A stretch of 11,115 nucleotides of DNA, taken from Pseudomonas sp. GTDB lineage: Bacteria; Pseudomonadota; Gammaproteobacteria; Pseudomonadales; Pseudomonadaceae. A program made the translations under genes and the position numbers. Each line of letters starts with the position of its first letter. Position 1 is the first letter of the stretch. This document shows positions 5,663-11,115 of the stretch, piece after piece. The DNA lies in assembly GCF_030147005.1 (NCBI RefSeq), contig NZ_JASLAW010000148.1, positions 1-11,115 of the forward strand, read 5' to 3'. The notes under the pieces are model-generated. The model was not told the origin of the DNA. It ran no database searches and worked only from the letters and a program-made list of their open reading frames with translations.

Positions 5663-8586
5663 CAGGCGGCAGCTCCTTGTGGGGTGGCGACAGCTTTGGG
5701 CTGGTTGCTCGGTTTATGCGCTCGCACCGACTGGTGGCCGAGGGCGGTGAGCATCAGCAGGGTCGAGCCGACGACCATGGCGTACACGCCGACATCGAAG
5801 AACAACGCGCTGGCGATATGGATATCGCCCAACACCGGCAAGCTCAGATGCCAGGTATGGGTGGTGAGGAACGGGTACCCGGCAAACAGTGCGCCGAGCC
5901 CGGTGAGGGTCGCCGACAGCAGGCCGAAGCCCATCCAGCGCATCGGCCTCAGGCTCATCTGCGCCTCGACCCACTGGGTGCCGGCCACCATGTATTGCAG
6001 GATAAATGCCACCGACATCACCAGCCCCGCGACAAAGCCGCCGCCCGGTTGGTTATGGCCGCGCATGAACAGGTAGAACGACACCACCAGCGCTATCGGC
6101 AACAGCAGGCGCACCAGCACCGCCGGCACCATCATAAAGCCCAGGGCGGTGTCGCTGGCCTGGCGCGGGTTGACCAGATCTGTGGCCACATCCGGCGCAA
6201 GCTGGCGCTGTTGGGGCGGCAGTTCCATGCTTTCTTTCGACGGACGAAAACGCCGCAGCAGTGCGTACACGGTCAGCGCCACGGCGCCGAGCACGGTGAT
6301 TTCGCCGAGGGTGTCGAAGCCACGGAAGTCCACCAGCATCACGTTCACCACATTGCTGCCGCCGCCTTCGGGCAGGGCGCGGCTAAGGTAGAACGAGGAG
6401 ATGTCGTTGGGCGTCTGGCGGGTCAGCATCGCATACGACAACAGCGCCATGCCGCCGCCCACCACGGTGGACAGCAGAAAGTCGCGCAGGCGACGGATGC
6501 GCGCCTTGCGCAGCGAGCCGGGCAACGGCGAGACCTCTTCAATCCGGCGCGGCAACCAGCGCAGGCCGAGCAGAATCAATACCGTGGTCACCACCTCCAC
6601 CACCAGTTGGGTCAGCGCCAGGTCCGGCGCCGAGAACCACACGAAGGTGATGCAGGTCATCAGGCCGCACACGCTGACCATGGTCAGGGCTGCCAGCCGG
6701 TGGTACTTGGCCTGCCAGGCAGCGCCCAGCGCGCAGGCAATCGCCAGCAGCCACAGGGTGACGAACACGATGGAGCCGGGGATCTTCGGCCGGTCACCCC
6801 AGGTCAGGCCACTGTTGAACATCGGGATCATGGCGCCAATCACCGCCACGATCACCAGCAGGAACAATTGGGTTTGCAGGCGCTTGGTGCTGATGCGTTT
6901 TTCGATACGGCGCACGCCGCGCATCATCAGGACCAGGCAGCGCTCGAAGCCACGTTTGCCGTTGAAGTAGCCGATCAGTGGCGGGTAGACGAAGCGGCCA
7001 CGCTTGAGTTGCTTGCGCAACATCAGGTACAGCACCACGCCGCCGCACATGGCCACCAGGCTCATCATCAACGGTGCGTTCCAGCCGTGCCAGATCGCCA
7101 GGCTGTACTCAGGCAGCGCGCCGCCCACCACGGGCAATGCGGCGGCGGCGAGGATCGAACCGACCATCTGGGCCGGGAAGATGCCCACCAGCAGGCAGGT
7201 GAACACCAGCAGTTCAACCGGCGCGCGCATCCAGCGTGGCGGTTCGTGCGGGGTGTGAGGCAGGTCGGTAGCGGGCGGGCCGAAGAACACATCCACGGTA
7301 AACCGCAATGCATAGGCCACGCTGAAGGTGCCGGCGATGGTCGCGATCACGGGCAGCGCGATTTCCACCCATTTTGTTGCCGAGATAAATACCGTTTCGG
7401 CGAAGAACATCTCTTTGGACAGGAAGCCATTGAGCAACGGGACGCCGGCCATCGAGGCGCTGGCCACCATCGCCAGGGTCGCGGTGAACGGGATCAGACG
7501 CACCAGCCCACTGAGCTTGCGGATATCCCGCGTGCCGCTTTCGTGGTCGATGATGCCTGCCGCCATGAACAGCGAGGCCTTGAAGGTGGCGTGGTTAAGA
7601 ATATGGAACACTGCCGCGACGGCAGCCAGCGGGCTGTTGAGGCCCAGGAGCAACGTGATCAGCCCGAGGTGACTGATGGTCGAGTAGGCCAGCAGGCCTT
7701 TGAGATCGTTTTGAAACATCGCGCAGTAAGCGCCGAGGAGGAGTGTAATGGCGCCGGCACCGCCGACGATCCAGAACCATTCTTCGCTGCCCGACAGCGA
7801 CGGCCACAGGCGGGCCAGCAGGAACACGCCGGCCTTCACCATCGTTGCCGAGTGCAGATAGGCCGAGACCGGTGTTGGCGCCGCCATGGCGTGGGGCAGC
7901 CAGAAGTGGAAAGGGAACTGCGCGCTTTTGCTCAAGGCGCCGACCAGCACCAAAGCCAGCATCACCGGGTACAGCGAGTGCGCGCGAATCTGGTCGCCTG
8001 CCGCCAGCACCTGGTCCAGGTCGTAGCTGCCGACGATATGCCCCAGCAACATCACGCCGGCCAGCAGGCACAAGCCGCCCGCGCCGGTGACCATCAACGC
8101 CATGTAGGCGCCGCGCCTGGCATCGGCGCGGTGGTGCCAGTAACCGATCAACAGAAACGAGAACAGGCTGGTCAGTTCCCAGAAAAACACGATCTGGATC
8201 AGGTTGCCGGAGATCACCAGGCCGAGCATGGCGCCCATGAAGGCCAGGAAAAACGCGAAGAAGCGCGGCACCGGGTCGTCCGGCGACATGTAGTAACGCG
8301 CATACAGCGACACCAGCGTACCGATGCCCAGCACCAGCATCGAGAACAACCAGGCGAAGCCATCCATGCGCAGCACGAAATTCAGACCGAGGCTGGGCAA
8401 CCACATGAATTCTTCACGGATCACGCCACCATGGGCGATCAGGGGGTAGAGCAGGGCGACTTGAATAGTGCCGACCAATGCCACAAGGCCGGCCAGCAGG
8501 GATTCGGTATTACGTGCATTGTGCGGCAGCAGGGCCGCCAGACAGCTGCCAATGAATGGCAGAAGCAGTAGAACTATCAGGGACAT
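5662..8586 (-). CDS. phaAB: Fused monovalent cation/H+ antiporter subunit A/B
   Basis: A 974-residue inner-membrane protein and first gene of the operon. Residues about 1-520 are the MrpA antiporter core, related to NuoL: E137 in FFWELTSLFS, K220 in GALSKSAQFPFHFWLPHAM, H245 and K251 in YLHSATMVKAG, and K391 in FLSKEMFF. Residues about 570-780 are the MrpA C-terminal region (WFSAPDLALTQLVVEVVT, 650-667; FDTLGEI, 757-763). Residues about 810-950 are an MrpB domain (HNQPGGGFVAGLV, 844-856). The A-B fusion is the group 2 arrangement known from Sinorhizobium PhaA and Pseudomonas ShaA. The complex exchanges Na+ or K+ for protons. The ribosome binding site is weak (AGAAG 3 bases from ATG); MSLIVLLLLPFIGS is a natural start. 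Confidence 0.95.
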   Translation of the reverse strand: MSLIVLLLLPFIGSCLAALLPHNARNTESLLAGLVALVGTIQVALLYPLIAHGGVIREEFMWLPSLGLNFVLRMDGFAWLFSMLVLGIGTLVSLYARYYMSPDDPVPRFFAFFLAFMGAMLGLVISGNLIQIVFFWELTSLFSFLLIGYWHHRADARRGAYMALMVTGAGGLCLLAGVMLLGHIVGSYDLDQVLAAGDQIRAHSLYPVMLALVLVGALSKSAQFPFHFWLPHAMAAPTPVSAYLHSATMVKAGVFLLARLWPSLSGSEEWFWIVGGAGAITLLLGAYCAMFQNDLKGLLAYSTISHLGLITLLLGLNSPLAAVAAVFHILNHATFKASLFMAAGIIDHESGTRDIRKLSGLVRLIPFTATLAMVASASMAGVPLLNGFLSKEMFFAETVFISATKWVEIALPVIATIAGTFSVAYALRFTVDVFFGPPATDLPHTPHEPPRWMRAPVELLVFTCLLVGIFPAQMVGSILAAAALPVVGGALPEYSLAIWHGWNAPLMMSLVAMCGGVVLYLMLRKQLKRGRFVYPPLIGYFNGKRGFERCLVLMMRGVRRIEKRISTKRLQTQLFLLVIVAVIGAMIPMFNSGLTWGDRPKIPGSIVFVTLWLLAIACALGAAWQAKYHRLAALTMVSVCGLMTCITFVWFSAPDLALTQLVVEVVTTVLILLGLRWLPRRIEEVSPLPGSLRKARIRRLRDFLLSTVVGGGMALLSYAMLTRQTPNDISSFYLSRALPEGGGSNVVNVMLVDFRGFDTLGEITVLGAVALTVYALLRRFRPSKESMELPPQQRQLAPDVATDLVNPRQASDTALGFMMVPAVLVRLLLPIALVVSFYLFMRGHNQPGGGFVAGLVMSVAFILQYMVAGTQWVEAQMSLRPMRWMGFGLLSATLTGLGALFAGYPFLTTHTWHLSLPVLGDIHIASALFFDVGVYAMVVGSTLLMLTALGHQSVRAHKPSNQPKAVATPQGAAA

Positions 8587-8616
8587 AGGCTTCTAATCTG
8601 CGGGAGTTTGGGATGC

Positions 8617-8645
8617 ATCATACGTGCCGCTTTCTCGATCACCAA
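8617..8645 (-). promoter_or_regulatory. Candidate promoter of the antiporter operon
   Basis: On the minus strand TTGGTG (plus 8640-8645) and TATGAT (plus 8617-8622, 5 of 6 to the sigma-70 -10) are separated by exactly 17 bases, about 31 bases before the phaAB start. A further dyad, ACAGG-CGCTA-CCTGT (8705-8719), lies upstream and could be a regulator site. The -35 is only a partial match. Confidence 0.45.
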
Positions 8646-8721
8646 ACGTCAAGATGTGGCAGGATCCTACAAGCTTGGCTGAAAATTCGTGTTACGCATT
8701 GTTTACAGGCGCTACCTGTCC

Positions 8722-8807
8722 AATGTGGGATCGCCCGCGAAGGCGGCAGTTCAGTTGGAACGAGTTGACTGCCATTGCACCTTCGCCAGCAAGCCCGCTC
8801 CCACATT
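8722..8807. repeat. REP doublet between eamA and the antiporter operon
   Basis: AATGTGGGA (8722-8730) and TCCCACATT (8799-8807) are perfect inverted ends. Inside, CGAAGG/CCTTCG (8738-8743, 8780-8785) and GGCAGT/ACTGCC (8745-8750, 8768-8773) pair as well. Read on the minus strand, the right arm is the classic P. fluorescens form with GAGCGGGCTTGCTGGCGAAGG. The left arm has drifted (GATCGCCCGCGAAGG). A T run follows on the plus strand (8806-8811). It is the only strong structure between the end of eamA and phaAB, and may reduce read-through. Confidence 0.85.
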
Positions 8808-8825
8808 TTTTGACCGGGACAGGGC

Positions 8826-9755
8826 TTACCCCTGCTGCTTCTGTTCGACCTCAGCTTGCAGTTCGAGCGCTTTGCGCCCCTTCGTTTTCAGCTCACTCAC
8901 AATGACGGCCAGCACGATCAGCGCTGCACCCACCATCGCAATCGGCGGGAAGCGCTCGCCGGCGAGCCGCCCAACCACGCCCGCCCACACCGGTTCACCG
9001 GCATAGATCAAGGTGGCCCGGGTCGGCGAAACACTCTGCTGCGCCCAATTCATCGCGACCTGGATCACCGCGCTGGTCAAGCCCAGGCCCACCGCACTGA
9101 ACAGCAGCAACCACGAGAAGCCCGGCAACACCTCGCCCATCGGCACCACCATCAGGAACGACAACAGCGACGCCGTGGCCAGTTGCACCACGGTCACCCG
9201 ACGCACATCCACTTGCCCGGCAAAGGCACTGATCAGAATGATTTCGGCGGCAATCGCCACGGCACCGATCAGCGTAGCGATTTCACCGGGGCTGAAATTC
9301 AAGGACGCGCCGGCCGGGCCGGTTAACAGCATCAACCCGGCAAACGCCAGCATGATGCCGATACTTGGCATCAACCCTGGACGTCGGCCCAGCACCAACC
9401 ATTGCAACAGCGGCACGAACGGTACATAGAGCGCGGTGATGAACGCCGACTGGCTGCTCAGGATTGTCTGCAGGCCAATCGTCTGCAAGCCGTAGCCGAA
9501 CATGATCGCCACGCCGATGAACACGCCGGCCTTCAATTCGAACAGGGTCAGGTCGCGTAAGGTGCGCAGGGAGAAAAAGCCGACCACAATGGCTGCCGCC
9601 GCGAAGCGCAGGCCCACGAAAAACATCGGCCCGCTGACGGTCATGGCATGGTGCACCAGCAAGAAAGTGCCGCCCCAAATCATGGTGATGACCACCAGAA
9701 TGCATTCGGCTTTGCTCAAGCGGTTGAAACGCGAAGGGGAGTTCGGGGTGGTCAT
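8826..9755 (-). CDS. EamA (DMT superfamily) transporter
   Basis: A 309-residue inner-membrane protein with about ten hydrophobic segments in two EamA repeats. Visible landmarks are VVITMIWGGTFLLVHHAM near the N-terminus, FVGLRFAAAAIVVG, the SAFITALYVPFVPLLQWLVLGRRP stretch ending the first repeat, and AMNWAQQSVSPTRATLIYAGEPVWAGVVGRLAGE in the second, where the family has its conserved Glu-Pro. The tail is charged and Gln-rich (LQAEVEQKQQG). Members export small metabolites such as amino acids; the substrate here is unknown. The start at 9755 (MTTPNSPSRF) is taken because earlier in-frame codons run through the promoter and the antisense of the regulator gene. No clear ribosome binding site is visible. 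It is divergent from, and probably controlled by, the XRE-cupin gene. Confidence 0.92.
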   Translation of the reverse strand: MTTPNSPSRFNRLSKAECILVVITMIWGGTFLLVHHAMTVSGPMFFVGLRFAAAAIVVGFFSLRTLRDLTLFELKAGVFIGVAIMFGYGLQTIGLQTILSSQSAFITALYVPFVPLLQWLVLGRRPGLMPSIGIMLAFAGLMLLTGPAGASLNFSPGEIATLIGAVAIAAEIILISAFAGQVDVRRVTVVQLATASLLSFLMVVPMGEVLPGFSWLLLFSAVGLGLTSAVIQVAMNWAQQSVSPTRATLIYAGEPVWAGVVGRLAGERFPPIAMVGAALIVLAVIVSELKTKGRKALELQAEVEQKQQG

Positions 9756-9811
9756 GGCGGCTCTGGTCTTGCATGGGAAAGGCACGGACCGCACAATGCG
9801 CCGCACGCTGG

Positions 9812-9823
9812 GCAGTATACTGC
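9812..9823. promoter_or_regulatory. Palindromic operator with shared divergent -10 (GCAGTATACTGC)
   Basis: A perfect 12-base palindrome lies in the 93-base gap between the divergent eamA and XRE-cupin starts. It contains TATACT on both strands (plus 9816-9821; minus over 9814-9819), so it could serve as the -10 of both promoters. On the plus strand this puts a start near 9828, about 20 bases before the GTG. On the minus strand TTGCTC (plus 9838-9843) lies 18 bases away as a weak -35. A protein bound here would block both genes. Confidence 0.6.
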
Positions 9824-9840
9824 GCACACCCACCCATTGA

Positions 9841-9852
9841 GCAATATAGTGC
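9841..9852. promoter_or_regulatory. Second, imperfect copy of the operator (GCAATATAGTGC)
   Basis: It matches its own reverse complement at 10 of 12 positions and shares the GCANTATANTGC pattern with the palindrome at 9812-9823, 29 bases centre to centre (nearly three helical turns). It covers the GTG start codon of the XRE-cupin gene (9849-9851). Such spacing on one face of the DNA would favour cooperative binding. Confidence 0.5.
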
Positions 9853-10412
9853 ACAAAGAAAACCCACATCGGGCTTCGGTCCTGCAACACGTCAGCCAGA
9901 ACGTGCGTCGCCTGCGCCACGCCGCCGGCCTGAGCCAGACCGCGCTTGCGGAAAAGTCCGGAGTCAGTCGGCGCATGCTGGTGGCCATCGAGGCCGGCGA
10001 AAAGAACGTCAGCCTGTCCACCCTGGACCGGGTGGCGGAAGCGTTGGATGTCGCGTTCAGCGATCTGATCCAGGCGCCGGATGTGCGTGACCACAGCCGT
10101 ATCAATGAGCTGGCCTGGGCGGGCGAAATTGTTGGCAGCAAGGCTGTGCTCCTGGCCAAAGCCACGGCGCGGCGCGAAGTCGAGTTATGGGAGTGGCGGC
10201 TTGAACCTGGTGACCGATACTGCCCGGACCCTGACTTGGAAGGCTGGAGCGAGCAGTTATTTGTCTTTGAGGGCAGCTTGACTCTAGTGATAGGCAGCAC
10301 TGAATACACCATCGGTGCCGGGGAGTTCTTCATGTTTCCCAGCCACCAGCCTCACGCTTATCGCAATGAAGGGGATGTGGCAGTTCGGTTTGTGAGAAAC
10401 GTGGTGATCTAA
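9849..10412 (+). CDS. XRE-family regulator with C-terminal cupin domain
   Basis: A 187-residue protein. Residues about 13-75 form a helix-turn-helix of the Cro/C1 type (NVRRLRHAAGLSQTALAEKS, then SRRMLVAIEAGEKNVSLSTL, and LDVAFSDLIQ). Residues about 110-185 form a cupin_2 sensor domain (LEPGDRYCPDPDLEGWSEQL, FVFEGSLTLVIGSTEYTIGAGEFFMFPSHQPHAYRN). This architecture is widespread in Pseudomonas for repressors of neighbouring transport or catabolic genes, with the cupin binding the effector. The GTG start at 9849 gives the usual MHKENPH-type N-terminus; upstream codons run through the operator region and eamA promoter. No strong ribosome binding site is seen (TTGAG at 9837). Autoregulation together with eamA is inferred from the shared palindromes. 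Confidence 0.9.
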   Translation: MHKENPHRASVLQHVSQNVRRLRHAAGLSQTALAEKSGVSRRMLVAIEAGEKNVSLSTLDRVAEALDVAFSDLIQAPDVRDHSRINELAWAGEIVGSKAVLLAKATARREVELWEWRLEPGDRYCPDPDLEGWSEQLFVFEGSLTLVIGSTEYTIGAGEFFMFPSHQPHAYRNEGDVAVRFVRNVVI

Positions 10413-10561
10413 ATGTCGATACCTGCACCTGTCAACTGTCAGATTTCACAGCTTATGGGTTCTGCGCCCCGGAGGTAGAGTCGGTATCCCCACTCAATGA
10501 ACTATTCATATCAGAGCAGTAAGTCTCGGGTGGCTTTTTTCTTCCCAAGGAGAGAACTCTA
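10413..10561 (+). other. Intergenic leader before the small unknown gene
   Basis: 149 bases with no clear terminator for the XRE-cupin gene and no good sigma-70 promoter. The only notable features are a T6 tract (10535-10540) and the AAGGAG ribosome binding site at its end. Co-transcription from the XRE-cupin gene cannot be excluded. Confidence 0.4.
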
Positions 10562-10915
10562 ATGAACTCAAGATACTTATCTGTTAATGAACAGTACCTC
10601 GCTCCGCAAATCACACCGTCTAGCGGGGATAGTGTCAAATACCCCGAGGTGACCGACGGTAAGGGTAAGGTAGTCGTTGCTGCGTACCCAGGCCTGGAAG
10701 TCGGGCAAACGATTAATTGCTACGTAAAGGGGAACGGAACTGAGTTTTCGTCCATTGAGATTAAAGATGTGCAGCCCCAGTACGAGGCTGCTTTAAAGTT
10801 TAATCTCGTATTCGAGGAAGCGTCCGTCGATACCGGCTATTTTGTGTCGGACGCCGACGGGAACGTGATTGGTAGTTCTGCAGAGCGTCGATATACCGTG
10901 CTGGATCGACCTTAA
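10562..10915 (+). CDS. Small protein of unknown function, probably all-beta
   Basis: A 117-residue protein with no signal peptide or membrane segment. After a hydrophilic N-terminus it alternates short strands and turns: GKVVVAAYPGLEVGQTINCYV (35-55), FSSIEIKDV (62-70), ALKFNLVFEEASVDTGYFVSDADGNVIGSS (77-106) and RRYTVLDRP at the end. This is the style of the single immunoglobulin-like repeat seen in large Pseudomonas surface and Ig-like repeat proteins (two-strand hairpin, GD/GQ turn, Y-V-D-DGN-S, then a terminal strand), here on its own. I do not recognise a named family. A strong AAGGAG (10547-10552), 9 bases before ATG, supports expression. Its codons are visibly less GC-rich than those of neighbours, suggesting a different origin or weak codon selection. 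Confidence 0.8.
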   Translation: MNSRYLSVNEQYLAPQITPSSGDSVKYPEVTDGKGKVVVAAYPGLEVGQTINCYVKGNGTEFSSIEIKDVQPQYEAALKFNLVFEEASVDTGYFVSDADGNVIGSSAERRYTVLDRP

Positions 10916-10929
10916 GCTCTCAATCGGTG

Positions 10930-10969
10930 ACTTTCAATACTCGGGGTCATTGCCTTGAGTATTGAAAGT
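10930..10969. terminator. Long hairpin between convergent genes
   Basis: A perfect 13-bp stem (10930-10942 with 10957-10969) encloses a 14-base loop, 14 bases after the stop of the gene at 10562-10915. It also covers the stop codon of the minus-strand frame ending at 10934. Only GTTTG follows on the plus strand and no T run follows on the minus strand. It is AT-rich, so its efficiency as an intrinsic terminator is uncertain, but its position fits a bidirectional 3' end. Confidence 0.5.
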
Positions 10970-11115
10970 GTTTGCCAGTTGAAAAAGGCTGCGGCGTACA
11001 GTCTCGCTAAAGGCGTCAACTGTTGATGGTGCAACACTGTTCATACACTCTGCTTCTTCGCTGCGGCAAACAGCAATGGCCCGCCAAATTCCCAACTCAA
11101 CTGCGAACAGTTGGT
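10934..11115 (-). CDS. C-terminal end of an unrecognised protein (partial)
   Basis: On the minus strand one frame is open from the window edge to TGA at 10934-10936. It gives 59 residues: QLFAVELGIWRAIAVCRSEE, then AECMNSVAPSTVDAFSETVR and RSLFQLANTFNTQGNDPEY. Helical amphipathic stretches make it look like real protein. Inside it, an ATG at 11044 could start a 36-residue peptide. A second frame from the edge ends in WEFGGPLLFAAAKKQSV with a TGA (11041-11043) overlapping that ATG, so an alternative reading is an upstream gene ending there and a coupled small ORF. The long frame is preferred because it is open throughout. The start lies outside the window. No family is recognised. Confidence 0.4.
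   Translation of the reverse strand, partial: QLFAVELGIWRAIAVCRSEEAECMNSVAPSTVDAFSETVRRSLFQLANTFNTQGNDPEY

Noticed and set aside
5677..8571. 964-codon open frame on the plus strand, opposite phaAB
   Set aside because: It is antisense to a clear antiporter gene, its product is extremely rich in His, Gln and Arg with no domain or membrane pattern, and long antisense frames are expected in high-GC genes.
9756..10094. N-terminal extension of the EamA protein (113 codons)
   Set aside because: These codons cover the divergent promoter, the operators and the antisense of the XRE-cupin gene; the EamA domain begins after MTTPNSPSRF.

Overview
The window looks like a stretch of Pseudomonas chromosome, most likely from the P. 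fluorescens group. The signs are high-GC coding DNA, REP palindromes with GGCTTGCC or GGGCTTG cores in the intergenic gaps, and a six-gene group 2 Mrp-type antiporter operon of the Pha/Sha type whose first gene is an A-B fusion. There are no rRNA, tRNA or CRISPR features and no intact insertion sequence.

Layout, left to right. 1-480 has no gene and is packed with REP-type inverted repeats plus smaller REP-like remnants. 521-1704 (+) is a two-gene, translationally coupled pair: an NTF2-like protein carrying an apparent in-frame extra segment, then a short-chain dehydrogenase/reductase. 1701-2030 (-) is an HxlR-family regulator that meets the dehydrogenase tail to tail in a shared CTAG. 2111-2520 is a scar: a strong minus-strand terminator, a 3' remnant of a minus-strand gene, and a plus-strand remnant that resembles an acyl-CoA dehydrogenase C-terminus. 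2544-8586 (-) is the complete antiporter operon phaAB-phaC-phaD-phaE-phaF-phaG, with every junction overlapping by 1-4 bases. A REP doublet (8722-8807) separates it from 8826-9755 (-), an EamA-family exporter. That gene is divergent from 9849-10412 (+), an XRE-cupin regulator starting at GTG. 10562-10915 (+) is a small AT-richer unknown protein, probably all-beta. The right edge (10934-11115, -) holds the C-terminal end of an unrecognised gene.

How they work together. The antiporter subunits should form one inner-membrane complex exchanging cytoplasmic Na+ (or K+) for protons, used for salt and alkaline tolerance. The XRE-cupin protein probably controls itself and the divergent exporter through two related palindromes (GCAGTATACTGC and GCAATATAGTGC) in the 93-bp gap. 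The NTF2-like and dehydrogenase proteins are probably co-expressed in an unknown oxidoreductive pathway, with the HxlR protein a candidate local regulator.

Most of the window is ordinary core Pseudomonas content. The points most worth a second look are the structured in-frame insert in the NTF2-like gene, the paired palindromes between eamA and the XRE-cupin gene, and the degraded gene scar between hxlR and phaG. All homology statements come from recognising motifs by eye; no search was run.
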